A DNA stretch of 64,000 bases from Kordiimonadales bacterium IMCC3096 (GCA_016865035.1 CP018227.1:3878115-3942114); one strand, 5' to 3'; shown: positions 17,991 through 26,367, counted from the stretch's first letter. Program-made: numbers and translations. The notes: generated by a model from the letters alone, not told the origin.

Positions 17991-19136
17991 TCAGTCCCGG
18001 CCGTAGGTCGACAGGTCGACCTTGGACATGATCTCGTCCCAGTAGAGCTGGGCCAGCGCCTCGGCATCATCTTCCATGCCGGCGGTCAGACCCTTGTACT
18101 TCTCGATCAGCTCCGAGATCTTGGCGATCTTCGCGTCGACGTTGGACAGGCCGTAGTCCTCGGTGAACTGCTTCGAGATGACGGCCAGGTCGGACTTCAC
18201 GAAGTCCTCCGACATCTTCACCATCTCGGCCGTCGGCTCGATGATCTCGATGCCCTTGCCCGGCGCGTCGTTCAGGTTGCGCTTGGCGTCGGCATAGTAC
18301 TTCCAGGTCACATCGGCGGAGGACCGGGCGGAAGCCTTGAAGATCGCTTCCCGCTGGGCATCGTTCAGACCGGCCCACACATCACGGTTGATGCTGTTGG
18401 TCGCCACACCGGCAAAGACGCCGCCGGGGATCTTGGTGGTGATGTACTTGGTGACATCGAAGAGCTGCAGGTTGGTCAGCTCGGTGGCGGAGAACATGCC
18501 GCAATCGACGACACCCTGTGCCATGGCCTCATAGATGTCGTTGCCGGGCACGGACACCTTGGTGCCACCGACAGCCTCAGCCCAGCGACCGAAGTTGGCG
18601 GCACCGGAGCGATACTTCTTGCCCTTCAGATCCTCCATCGTGCGGATCGGCGTGGTGCAATGCAGGATGTAGGTCGGGCTGGTGCCGGTCCCCAGATAGA
18701 CCTGGTTCTGGCGCTTCTGCTCCGTCAGACAGTCCGGGCAGTGCAGGAAGACGTACTCCGTCATCGCCGCACCCATTGCGGTGCCGGGGCTGGCGATCTG
18801 CTTGCCGGTGGTGGCCAGCATGGACAGGTTCGCGGCCAGATTGATCTCCGCGAACTCCGCCGGATAATACGGAGGCAGCACGAAGCCCATGTCGGCAATA
18901 CCGTCGCGGATGCCCGGAGGGGTTTCCTTCAGGTTCAGCAGCGACAGCGAGAAGACCTTGACCTTCAGGTCGCTGGTCGCCTCGACGTTCTTGGCGAAAT
19001 TCTCCAGTGCGTAGACGGCGGCGCTGCCCGTCGGGAACCCGACGGCAAGCTTCAGCGTCTCGGCCTGCGCGGCACCTGCCGTCGCAAGCATCGCAGCGCC
19101 AGCCGCCGCGAGAACTGTCTTTCTTGAAAACATCAT
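17991..19136 (-). CDS. TRAP transporter substrate-binding protein (DctP type)
   Basis: Periplasmic solute receptor of the TRAP system, 381 residues, longer than the usual 320-340. Signal peptide at residues 1-25 (hydrophobic LAAAGAAMLATAGAAQA, cleavage after AQA). Receptor features: TPIRTMEDLKGKKYRSG with the Arg that normally contacts the ligand carboxylate region, and GNDIYEAMAQGVVDCGMFSA. An unusual Cys pair, HCPDCLTEQKRQNQVYLGTG, lies near residue 130, with two more Cys later; disulfides are possible. First transporter gene in the operon, 65 bases after the VOC gene. Ligand unknown, probably an organic acid. Confidence 0.9.
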   Translation of the reverse strand: MMFSRKTVLAAAGAAMLATAGAAQAETLKLAVGFPTGSAAVYALENFAKNVEATSDLKVKVFSLSLLNLKETPPGIRDGIADMGFVLPPYYPAEFAEINLAANLSMLATTGKQIASPGTAMGAAMTEYVFLHCPDCLTEQKRQNQVYLGTGTSPTYILHCTTPIRTMEDLKGKKYRSGAANFGRWAEAVGGTKVSVPGNDIYEAMAQGVVDCGMFSATELTNLQLFDVTKYITTKIPGGVFAGVATNSINRDVWAGLNDAQREAIFKASARSSADVTWKYYADAKRNLNDAPGKGIEIIEPTAEMVKMSEDFVKSDLAVISKQFTEDYGLSNVDAKIAKISELIEKYKGLTAGMEDDAEALAQLYWDEIMSKVDLSTYGRD

Positions 19137-19201
19137 GTCTTCTCCCTGTTTGCCCGTTCGGGCGGTTTCAGCATTACTGGTTCAAGACCAGAAGGATGTC
19201 G

Positions 19202-19693
19202 TCAGTCCTTGAGAAATTCCATGAACTCGACAACCACACCGTCAGGGTCCTTCGCGCAGAAGAACTTCTGACGTGATCCCCCCATTTCGATCAGCACCGG
19301 TTCCGTGAAAGGGGCCGCACCGGCATCCGTCAGTTGCTGCCAGGCGTCGGCCACATTGCCGACCCTGAAGCAGATGCGCGCGATCCCGACATGGGCCAGA
19401 TGCGGATAGGCCGTACCTTCGGCCTTCGGTTCGATCCATTCGATGAGGTCAAGCCGGGCGCCGCGCGGATTGTCACCCAGCATCAGCATGCGCGCACGGG
19501 CGCGGGCATTGCTGGGCAGGCCAAGCGCAGGGCCAAGGACCGGGTCACCCAGGACATCCGAGACCTCCTCGCTGCCCCCGTCGGCGTTGAAGTTGATGAC
19601 TTCGCGGAATCCCAGCAGGCGATAGTATGCCAGCGACCGATCCAGATTGGTGCAATTGATGTTGATGTGGAACACTTGCGAAGTGTCGAGCAC
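19202..19693 (-). CDS. VOC-superfamily (glyoxalase/extradiol dioxygenase-like) protein
   Basis: A 163-residue VOC-fold protein: VFHININCTNLDRSLAYYRL at residues 6-25 and a second half with HVGIARICFRVGNVADAWQQ, then FFCAKDPDGVVVEFMEF with the C-terminal metal-ligand Glu. His residues at the start of both halves fit a metal site. The start is GTG with GGGGAGG eight bases upstream. It heads the operon with the TRAP transporter and TauD-family dioxygenase. Reaction unknown: isomerase, lyase or ring-cleavage are all within the superfamily. Confidence 0.85.
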   Translation of the reverse strand: MLDTSQVFHININCTNLDRSLAYYRLLGFREVINFNADGGSEEVSDVLGDPVLGPALGLPSNARARARMLMLGDNPRGARLDLIEWIEPKAEGTAYPHLAHVGIARICFRVGNVADAWQQLTDAGAAPFTEPVLIEMGGSRQKFFCAKDPDGVVVEFMEFLKD

Positions 19694-20026
19694 GCCACGT
19701 TCCTCCCCAGGATGCGAACGGCCACACGATACTCATGCGTAGGAAAATATGCAAAGCAGTAAGTTGACCGCAGTTTCCCCAAGGGCAATTTGGATGCTCA
19801 GGTGACCGCCGGATTGTCGTCGGCACCTTTCATGATTTCGCGCGGTGACAACCGCCATGCGCTGTGTCGGCGTTGCACTGCTGTTGCGGCGGACGCTAGG
19901 TTGGGCCGAGTATCGGGGCATCGGGACCTTGCAGCGCCATGTCGGGCCAGGGGCAGCAGGTTCTTGATGTCAGGGCGGTTTCAACTGCTTCCGGGTAGAT
20001 TTTGAGTTGTGCGGGGAGGCATGGCT
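19694..20026. other. Intergenic region between divergent VOC/TRAP operon and flavin monooxygenase
   Basis: 333 bases with no gene that I can support; small open frames inside lack a Shine-Dalgarno sequence and family features. It must hold promoters for both directions. A short inverted repeat GCGGT-GACA-ACCGC lies at 19842-19855. The section 19735-19800 is AT-richer and is the likeliest promoter zone for the VOC/TRAP operon. No regulator gene is adjacent. Confidence 0.5.
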
Positions 20027-21637
20027 ATGACGAAGGTTGATTGCGATGTGGTCGTGGTGGGCGCCGGGTTCGCCGGTATCTACGCGCTTTGGAAGGCGGA
20101 GCAGCAGGGCCTGAGCGTTCGGGGCTTCGAGCGTGCCTCGGATGTGGGTGGCACCTGGTACTGGAACGCCTATCCGGGGGCACGCTGCGACGTGGCCAGT
20201 TACAACTACGCCTACTTCTTCAACAGCGATGTGGTGCGGGAGTGGGACTGGACGGACATCTGTTCGCGGCAGGGCGAGATCCAGCAGTATCTCAGCTTCG
20301 TGGCCGACAAGTGTGATGTCACCCGTCTGATCACCTTCGACACGCGGGTCCTGACGACGACCTGGTCGGAAGAGGCGGGATTGTGGACGGTCGAGACCTC
20401 CGGCGGCGAGACCGTGGTCTGCCGCTATCTGGTTCTCGCCGTGGGCGCGCTCTCGGAACCGAAGGCCCCCGACATTCCCGGCGTCGACAGCTTCGCAGGC
20501 GATGCCTGGTTCACGTCGAGCTGGCCACGCGACCGCGAGGTGGATCTGAAGGGCAAGCGCGTCGGTGTCATCGGCACCGGGTCATCCGGGGTGCAGTGCA
20601 TCCCGGAAGTCGCGAAGGTCGCGCGGGAGGTCTTCGTGTTCCAGCGCACGGCAAATTTCGTGACGCCGACCCTCTCCGGGCCGATGGACCCCAAGGTGGT
20701 CGCGGAACTGAGGGCTGATCCGGAGGCCGTCCGCAACGACCTGCGCAAGACCTATGGCGGCAACCAGCCGCTCTATATCGGCCCCGACCGCTTCAGCGAT
20801 CTCGACGAGGAAGGTCGCGAGAAGGCGCTGTGGCGTGCCTGGGAGCAGAAGGAGGTCGCGCTGGCGTTCTGGGACTCCCATCTGCCGGAGGCCAATGCCG
20901 CCATCTCGGAATTCATCCGCCAGCGCATGCACGAGGTGGTCGATGATCCCTGGACGGCAGACAGGCTCGTTCCCTGGGATCATCCTTACGGCGGCAAGCG
21001 TCCGTGCCAGAGCGATGTCTACCTGCAGACCTTCAACCAGCCACATGTCAGGCTGGTGTCCCTGCGCGAAACACCGATCGAGCAGATCGTGCCGGAGGGG
21101 ATCGTGACCTCGGCCGAGACGTTCGACCTCGATGTCATCATCTATGCGACCGGCTTCGACGCGCTCTCCGGTCCGGTACGTGCGCTGAACATCACCGGTA
21201 TCGACGGGGTGGCGATGAACGATCTGTGGGCAGATGGGCCGGTCAACTATCTGGGCACCATGGTTCACGGCTTCCCGAATCTGTTCCTGCCCTCCAGCGC
21301 CATGTCACCGTCCGTGCTGTCGAACATGGCGACACTGGCCGAACAGCAGGTCGACTTCATCTTCGACACGATCCGGTGGCTGGATGATCATGGTCGGGCC
21401 CGGCTTCATCCCAGCGCCGAATCGCAGGAGTTCTGGGGCGACGAGACCCTGCGCTACGCGAAGCGTGTCCCCGGCGCCCTGACGACGGACAGCTGGTACA
21501 ATGGTGCCAACATACCGGGCAAGCCGCGCCGCTACATGGTCTATCGCGGTGGTTTCAGCCGCTACAACGACGCCTGCTACAGGGAGCTGGAGGAAGGCTT
21601 TCCGGGCTACGAGGTCCTGCCGGGCAGGGCGGCGTAA
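20027..21637 (+). CDS. Flavin-containing monooxygenase of Baeyer-Villiger type with altered signature
   Basis: A 536-residue FAD/NADPH monooxygenase resembling cyclohexanone/phenylacetone monooxygenases. FAD Rossmann motif VVVGAGFAGIYALW at residues 10-23, then WNAYPGARCDVASYNY; NADPH motif VIGTGSSGVQCIP; and YGGKRPCQSDVYLQTFNQPH with the conserved Arg; ATGFDA near the C-terminus. The fingerprint FxGxxxHxxxWP reads FAGDAWFTSSWP: the His position is Phe162. ATG 20027 is chosen because GGGGAGG is 7 bases upstream; an ATG two codons earlier is too close to it. Divergent from the VOC/TRAP operon. It could be a Baeyer-Villiger enzyme or an N-/S-oxygenase with related fold. Confidence 0.88.
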   Translation: MTKVDCDVVVVGAGFAGIYALWKAEQQGLSVRGFERASDVGGTWYWNAYPGARCDVASYNYAYFFNSDVVREWDWTDICSRQGEIQQYLSFVADKCDVTRLITFDTRVLTTTWSEEAGLWTVETSGGETVVCRYLVLAVGALSEPKAPDIPGVDSFAGDAWFTSSWPRDREVDLKGKRVGVIGTGSSGVQCIPEVAKVAREVFVFQRTANFVTPTLSGPMDPKVVAELRADPEAVRNDLRKTYGGNQPLYIGPDRFSDLDEEGREKALWRAWEQKEVALAFWDSHLPEANAAISEFIRQRMHEVVDDPWTADRLVPWDHPYGGKRPCQSDVYLQTFNQPHVRLVSLRETPIEQIVPEGIVTSAETFDLDVIIYATGFDALSGPVRALNITGIDGVAMNDLWADGPVNYLGTMVHGFPNLFLPSSAMSPSVLSNMATLAEQQVDFIFDTIRWLDDHGRARLHPSAESQEFWGDETLRYAKRVPGALTTDSWYNGANIPGKPRRYMVYRGGFSRYNDACYRELEEGFPGYEVLPGRAA

Positions 21638-21664
21638 TCCGGATCAGGGTCCCGTGGCCCGACG

Positions 21665-22165
21665 TCACGCCCCGTCGGGTGCCAGGATGGTCACCGGATC
21701 GGGAAGGGTGAATTCCTGCAGGTTGTCGCCGGGGCCGATGCGATCGACAACGGCGAAGACCGCACCGTCCCGGAGCGCGAGCAGGGGGGCATGCCAGGTG
21801 CCGGCCAGATAGTTCACCCCCTGCGACGGTGCGGCCATGAAGGCATGCAGCGGGCCGGGACGGCCCTCCACGTCCTCCGCCACCACCACCAGATAGGGGG
21901 CATCCGTCATCGGCATGAAGGCCTGGCTGCCGATGGGATGGCGCTCGATCATCTCCAGGCGGTGCGGAACCGGAACGGCGTCGGAGCGAAAGATGCTGAT
22001 GCCGGCCTGTCCGGTGCCGAAGCTCAGCCGCGCCAGATCGTTGTAGCGCCCACAGCGGCCCCCGTTGATCATCAGGTCCGGCGCGCCTGTCGCCTGCACC
22101 ACATCGCCGAAGGGCCGGAATGCCGCGGCTGTGAGCGGTACGGCAACAAGGGTCGCGTCGGTCAT
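21665..22165 (-). CDS. allA: Ureidoglycolate lyase
   Basis: A 166-residue AllA-type enzyme that splits ureidoglycolate to glyoxylate and urea, in purine/allantoin breakdown. Seen: FRPFGDVVQATGAPDLMING, RYNDLARLSFGTGQAGISIF, the cupin-like EMIERHPIGSQAFMPM, and AGTWHAPLLALRDGAVFAVV near the C-terminus, all family landmarks. The start is ATG 22165, which overlaps the stop of the upstream aminohydrolase gene (ATGA); longer frames run into that gene. Length matches the usual approximately 160 residues. Confidence 0.92.
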   Translation of the reverse strand: MTDATLVAVPLTAAAFRPFGDVVQATGAPDLMINGGRCGRYNDLARLSFGTGQAGISIFRSDAVPVPHRLEMIERHPIGSQAFMPMTDAPYLVVVAEDVEGRPGPLHAFMAAPSQGVNYLAGTWHAPLLALRDGAVFAVVDRIGPGDNLQEFTLPDPVTILAPDGA

Positions 22166-22989
22166 GATCCGGGCCGCAGCTTCATGTGGCGGTTGACGTT
22201 CTTGTAGAGCAGGTAGCGGAACGGCTCGGGACCTCCGGCGTAGCAGCCCTGGGGGCAGAATGCCCGCAGCCACATGTAGTCCCCGGCCTCGACCTCCACC
22301 CAGTCCTGGTTCAGATGGTAGACCGCCTTGCCCTGCAGCACGTAGAGCCCGTGCTCCATGACATGTGTCTCCTTGAACGGGATCGAGGCGCCGGGCTGGA
22401 AGGTGACGATGTTGACGTGCATGTCGTGGCGCAGGTCATCGCCATCGACGAAGCGGGTGGTCGCCCAGCCATCGTGACCGTTCGGCATGACGCGGGGTTC
22501 GTGATCGGCTTCGCGGGTCACGAAGCTGTCGGGCAGGTCGAGCCCGTCCACCACCTCGTGGGCCTTGCGGATCCAGTGGAACCTGATGGCCGTGCCTGTC
22601 GTGTTCGCGACCTGCCAGTCCGCATCCGGTGCCAGAAAGGCGTAACCGCCGGGTTCCAGATCATGCGGTGTCCCGTCCAGTACGAGCCGCAGGGTGCCAT
22701 CGGTCACGAACAGCACAGCCTCCACCCCGGATTCCGTCTCGGGGCGATCACTGCCCCCGCCGGGCTGGATCTCGACGATGTACTGGGAAAATGTCTCGGC
22801 GAAGCCCGTGAGCGGTTTCGAGAGCACCCAGTGGCGTGCATCGCGCCAGAAGGGCAGGCGACTGGTGACGATATCCGTCATCACCCCCTTCGGGATGATT
22901 GCGTAGGCGTTCGTGAAAACGGCCCGTCCGGTCATCAGCTTTTCCGGTCCGGGCAGGCCGCCGGGCGGCGAGTGGTAGGCGGTTTCCAT
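22162..22989 (-). CDS. allE: (S)-ureidoglycine aminohydrolase (bicupin)
   Basis: A 275-residue two-cupin protein that releases ammonia from ureidoglycine to give ureidoglycolate. Seen: RAVFTNAYAIIPKGVMTDIV and FSQYIVEIQPGGGSD in the first cupin, and the second cupin with FQPGASIPFKETHVMEHGLY and YVLQGKAVYHLNQDWVEVEAGDYMWLR in sequence, holding the Glu/His Mn-binding residues; it ends with FCPQGCYAGGPEPFRYLLYK. Typical length. Coupled to allA by ATGA and preceded by the RpiR regulator 41 bases upstream. No allantoinase or allantoate amidohydrolase is in the window. Confidence 0.92.
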   Translation of the reverse strand: METAYHSPPGGLPGPEKLMTGRAVFTNAYAIIPKGVMTDIVTSRLPFWRDARHWVLSKPLTGFAETFSQYIVEIQPGGGSDRPETESGVEAVLFVTDGTLRLVLDGTPHDLEPGGYAFLAPDADWQVANTTGTAIRFHWIRKAHEVVDGLDLPDSFVTREADHEPRVMPNGHDGWATTRFVDGDDLRHDMHVNIVTFQPGASIPFKETHVMEHGLYVLQGKAVYHLNQDWVEVEAGDYMWLRAFCPQGCYAGGPEPFRYLLYKNVNRHMKLRPGS

Positions 22990-23030
22990 CAGGTCAGGTT
23001 TCCTTCCATGGGCACATTTCCCCTCTCGGC

Positions 23031-23927
23031 CTAGCTCAGTTCGTCGAGTGCGTCGTGAAGGCGCTCGATCGACTGGAGGTGTTCCCGGCCCTTCTCCGCC
23101 AGTTTCTCGACCACGGCGACACTCAGAAAATGCAGCAGCGACAGCACAGATCCGTAGCGGTCGAACGGGTCTGTTCCCCGCACGGCGCAGGGAATGCTCC
23201 AGGTTGCGCTTTCGACCGGCGGCGCGGCCATGTCGGTGATGTAGAGGATGCGCGCGCCCAGCCTGTGGGCCTCATCCATGACCAGCCCGGTCTGGGGTAC
23301 CCGGCGGCGCATGCCGATACAGACCAGGACATCGTCACTGGTCATGGTGGCAATGTCCTCGGCGAGTGTGGTGCCCTGGCCCGGCAGCAGCCGCACGTCC
23401 TCGCGGACCTGCACGATCTGCCACTGGAAATAGCCCGCGAGGAAGTGACTGTTGCGCCAGCCGATGCAATAGACCCTGCGCGCCGTGCAGATCGCGTCGA
23501 CGATGGCGCGTACCCGGTCCGGATTGAGGGACTGCATCGTCAGGGCGATGTTGCGCGTGTCCTGATCGACATGCGACTGGATCCGCGTGCTGAAAGCCTG
23601 GCCCACCGTTTCCTTGAACATCAGGTAGACGGGCGAACCCCAGGTCTGCGCATCACGCGCGGCGCGGCGGGCGTCCTCATAGCTCGAGAATCCGAGCCGC
23701 TGGATCAGCCGGGTCACTGCCGCCTTCGATCCGTTGGCCATTTCTGCCAGCTCGGTTGCGGAATAGGCCGCAACTTCCCCCGGGAATTCGAGAATCTGGT
23801 CGGCGATCCGGCGTTCACTCTCCGGAAGGGAGGCGTAGTGGGTACGTATGGCCTTTTCCAGCGACGTGTGGCCCTGGGCCAACGGCCCGCCCGCTGCCGC
23901 AGTCTCCGAAGACGGATTCTTCACCAT
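23031..23927 (-). CDS. MurR/RpiR-family transcriptional regulator
   Basis: A 298-residue regulator: N-terminal HTH_6 domain (LPESERRIADQILEFPGEVA, then YSATELAEMANGSKAAVTRL, residues about 34-80) and a C-terminal SIS-type effector domain (VYCIGWRNSHFLAGYFQWQI; DVLVCIGMRRRVPQTGLVMD; ARILYITDMAA). SIS domains bind phosphosugars or related ligands; here a ureide-related ligand is inferred. It is the first gene of the allE-allA transcript and is divergent from the ABC importer, so it probably controls both from the 183-base region between them. Confidence 0.9.
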   Translation of the reverse strand: MVKNPSSETAAAGGPLAQGHTSLEKAIRTHYASLPESERRIADQILEFPGEVAAYSATELAEMANGSKAAVTRLIQRLGFSSYEDARRAARDAQTWGSPVYLMFKETVGQAFSTRIQSHVDQDTRNIALTMQSLNPDRVRAIVDAICTARRVYCIGWRNSHFLAGYFQWQIVQVREDVRLLPGQGTTLAEDIATMTSDDVLVCIGMRRRVPQTGLVMDEAHRLGARILYITDMAAPPVESATWSIPCAVRGTDPFDRYGSVLSLLHFLSVAVVEKLAEKGREHLQSIERLHDALDELS

Positions 23928-23973
23928 GGCGCGTTCGAAAGCTCCTCAGTTGCCGGTCAAGGCTATGCAGACC

Positions 23974-24048
23974 TGTTCTGAAACACAAGTTTTTAAAAAT
24001 GGGCTTGTTGAGACAAAAATTTCAGTATCTACTGTTTGCCTGAAACAC
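23974..24048. promoter_or_regulatory. Paired repeat elements, candidate RpiR operator
   Basis: CTGAAACAC occurs twice in the same orientation, at 23978-23986 and 24040-24048, 62 bases apart (close to six helical turns). Each copy is the right arm of a small palindrome: TGTT-CTGA-AACA at 23974-23985 and TGTTT-GCCTG-AAACA at 24033-24047. The region is AT-rich and lies between the divergent regulator and ABC permease genes. Two phased dimer sites for the RpiR protein would fit. Confidence 0.45.
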
Positions 24049-24110
24049 GGGTATCAGGCGCCGGATGCATTTGAAAGCCCCGTGAACGCTGACGCAGGAG
24101 CTTCTGGGCA

Positions 24111-24791
24111 ATGCTTGAGCTGCGGTTCTTCGAGATCTACCGAGACGCCGATTTCATGTGGCGGCTGGCCGAAGGTGTCTGGCTCAGCGTCTCGCTGACT
24201 GTGACAGCGGCCGTCGCCGGATTTCTGGTCGCCATGGGCCTGGCGGTGGTGCGCAATGCCCGTGTCCCCGTCCTCGCCCAGTTCTCCACCTGCTATGTCG
24301 AGTTCATCCGCAACACGCCCCTGATCGTGCAGTTGTTCTTCGTCGCCTTCGGCCTTCCGTTGCTGCTGGGTTATTCCTGGCCGTTCTGGGGACACGCGCT
24401 GCTCGGGCTGGCGCTGAACTTCTCGGCCTATTTCGCCGAGATCCTGCGATCCGGCCTGCTGGCCATTCCGAAGGGCCAGATCGAGGCTGCCGAGGCGCTC
24501 GGCCTGCGCCGCCACGTGCGCTTCATCAAGATCGTCGCGCCCCAGGTCATCGCCAGTGTCTATCCGTCCCTGACCAGCCAGTTCATCTTCCTGTTCCTGA
24601 CCACCGGCGTCATCTCGGAGATCGGTGTCGAGGATCTGACCCATGCGGGTGTCTTCATCGACAGCCGCACGTTCCGGTCGTTCGAGGTCTTCATCACCCT
24701 GACCCTGCTCTATGTCGCCATCGCGCTGACATTCAAGGCCTGCCTGCTGGCCGTGGACCGCTACTTCTTTGCGTGGAAGGTGCGGCAATGA
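24111..24791 (+). CDS. Polar amino-acid-type ABC transporter permease (first)
   Basis: A 226-residue HisM/GlnP-type inner-membrane permease with about five hydrophobic segments. Seen: the N-terminal GVWLSVSLTVTAAVAGFLVA, YVEFIRNTPLIVQLFFVAFG (the typical RgTPLlvQl segment), and the EAA loop GLLAIPKGQIEAAEALGLRR that docks to the ATPase. It overlaps the next permease gene by ATGA. The presence of an EAA loop shows that an ATPase partner is needed, although none is encoded nearby. Confidence 0.93.
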   Translation: MLELRFFEIYRDADFMWRLAEGVWLSVSLTVTAAVAGFLVAMGLAVVRNARVPVLAQFSTCYVEFIRNTPLIVQLFFVAFGLPLLLGYSWPFWGHALLGLALNFSAYFAEILRSGLLAIPKGQIEAAEALGLRRHVRFIKIVAPQVIASVYPSLTSQFIFLFLTTGVISEIGVEDLTHAGVFIDSRTFRSFEVFITLTLLYVAIALTFKACLLAVDRYFFAWKVRQ

Positions 24792-25495
24792 GTGATCTTC
24801 TGGTCATGCTGTTCGGGAAGCCGATGGGCATCATGCTCTTCCAGCTTCTCAGTGCGACGCAGTACACGATCTACCTGTCCGCGATCGCCTTTGCCGGGGG
24901 CGGGCTGATCGGCGGCCTGGTCACGCTGGCGCGGATCTCGGGGCTGAAGCATCTGCGCCGCTTCGCGTCCGGCTATATCTGGTGCTTTCAGTCCGTACCG
25001 CTGCTGATGCTGCTGTTCCTGTCGGGGCTTGGCGTGCCGCGGCTGCTGGGCCAGGACGTGGATCCGTGGATTTCGGCGATGGCCTCCCTGACGATCTATG
25101 CCAGCGCCTATCTGGCCGAAGTCTGGCGCGGCGCGATCCAGTCGATTCCATCGGGGCAGTGGGAGGCCGGTCGCGCGCTGGGCATGCGATTCTTCGCGAT
25201 CCTGCGCGCCATCATCCTGCCGCAGGCGCTGCGCGTGGCCCTGGCACCGACGGTCGGGTTCAGCGTGCAGATCATCAAGGGCACATCGCTTGCCTACATC
25301 ATCGGCTTCCAGGACCTGATGAACATCGGTCGGCGCTGGGCCAATGCACCGGTGGACGGGACCGAGCCCTTCATCGTCTTCCCGCTGATGGCGCTGATCT
25401 ACTTCGCGCTCTGCTTTCCGCTTTCACGCCTCGCCCTCTACCTCGAACACCGCCTGGGGACCATCGGCAAGACCCCGCAGGCGACAACCGCCTGA
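24788..25495 (+). CDS. Polar amino-acid-type ABC transporter permease (second)
   Basis: A 235-residue paralogue of the first permease. Seen: a membrane segment TQYTIYLSAIAFAGGGLIGG, the family segment SGYIWCFQSVPLLMLLFLSG (the R-x-TP position is Q-S-VP here), the EAA loop IQSIPSGQWEAGRALGMRFF, and later QIIKGTSLAYIIG. The frame is open upstream, but the start is ATG 24788, overlapping the first permease stop. A heterodimeric membrane domain is expected. The binding-protein gene follows after 24 bases. Confidence 0.92.
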   Translation: MSDLLVMLFGKPMGIMLFQLLSATQYTIYLSAIAFAGGGLIGGLVTLARISGLKHLRRFASGYIWCFQSVPLLMLLFLSGLGVPRLLGQDVDPWISAMASLTIYASAYLAEVWRGAIQSIPSGQWEAGRALGMRFFAILRAIILPQALRVALAPTVGFSVQIIKGTSLAYIIGFQDLMNIGRRWANAPVDGTEPFIVFPLMALIYFALCFPLSRLALYLEHRLGTIGKTPQATTA

Positions 25496-25519
25496 CTTTT
25501 CAGGGAAAAGGAGAAACCC

Positions 25520-26305
25520 ATGTTCAAACTCTTCCGAAACCTCGCAATCGCCGCAGTGGCTGCGGTCGGCATCGTTTCGCCGGCTGCCGCCGACCTGTCG
25601 GACGTCCTTTCCAGCGGCACCATCAAGATCGCCGTGCCGGAGAACTTCCCGCCGTTCGGCTCCCTGGGCGCCAGTGGCGAACACGAAGGCTATGACGTCG
25701 ATGTGGCAAAGCTGATCGCCAAGGACCTGGGTGTCGAACTGGAGATCGTTCCCGTCGCCTCGAAGCAGCGTATTCCCTACCTGGAGACCAACCGGGTCGA
25801 TCTCGTGATCTCCTCCATGGGTGCCAATCCGGGCCGCGCCAAGTCGATCTGGTTCTCCAGTGCCTATGCGCCCTTCTTTTCCGGTGCGTTTGCCACGGCT
25901 GACATGGCCATTTCCTCTCCTGCCGACCTGGCCGGCAAGAAGGTGGGACTGACCGGCGGCACGCTGGAAGACCTGGAACTGACCCGGACCGCGCCGGAGT
26001 CCGCCGAGATCATCCGCTTCGGCGACAATGCGGCGACGCTGGCTGCCTATGCCTCGGGCCAGGTGGACGTGCTGGTGACCGGTAACACCGTCGCGGCCGG
26101 ATTCTCAAAGAAGAACCCGGAAAAGGGGATCGAGACCAAGTTCATCATCAAGGAATCGCCCTGCTTCATCGGCGTGAAGAAGGGCAGCTTCGACCTGCTG
26201 CAGTGGGTGAATGTCTTCATCCTGCACAAGACCCTCGGCGGAGAGCTCAACACCCTCTCCGAGAAGTGGTTCGGCCAGAAGCTGCCGCCTCTGCCCGTCC
26301 TCTGA
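25520..26305 (+). CDS. Polar amino-acid-type ABC substrate-binding protein
   Basis: A 261-residue periplasmic type-II binding protein (SBP_bac_3). Signal peptide at about residues 1-24 (LAIAAVAAVGIVSPAAA). Mature start: SSGTIKIAVPENFPPFGSLG, then GYDVDVAKLIAKDLGVELEI, RVDLVISSMGANPGRAKSIW with the Arg that usually binds the ligand alpha-carboxylate, and KKVGLTGGTLEDLEL. It has GGAAAAGGAG upstream. Placed after both permease genes and before a strong terminator. Ligand likely an amino acid or ureide-type molecule given allE/allA across the promoter region; this is inference. Confidence 0.93.
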   Translation: MFKLFRNLAIAAVAAVGIVSPAAADLSDVLSSGTIKIAVPENFPPFGSLGASGEHEGYDVDVAKLIAKDLGVELEIVPVASKQRIPYLETNRVDLVISSMGANPGRAKSIWFSSAYAPFFSGAFATADMAISSPADLAGKKVGLTGGTLEDLELTRTAPESAEIIRFGDNAATLAAYASGQVDVLVTGNTVAAGFSKKNPEKGIETKFIIKESPCFIGVKKGSFDLLQWVNVFILHKTLGGELNTLSEKWFGQKLPPLPVL

Positions 26306-26331
26306 GACGACATCGCGACCACTGAAGGGCA

Positions 26332-26367
26332 GGCCGCCGACCGCGGAGAAAGCGGTCGGCGGCCTTT
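26332..26367 (+). terminator. Intrinsic terminator of the ABC importer operon
   Basis: GGCCGCCGACCGC (26332-26344) and GCGGTCGGCGGCC (26352-26364) form a perfect 13-bp stem with a 7-base loop (GGAGAAA), followed by TTT. It lies 27 bases after the binding-protein stop. The U-tract is short but the stem is very strong. The downstream acyl-CoA operon should therefore have its own promoter. Confidence 0.75.

Noticed and set aside
19790-20005. 71-codon open frame in the divergent region before the flavin monooxygenase
   Set aside because: No Shine-Dalgarno sequence, no recognisable family, and Arg/Ala-rich content typical of chance frames.
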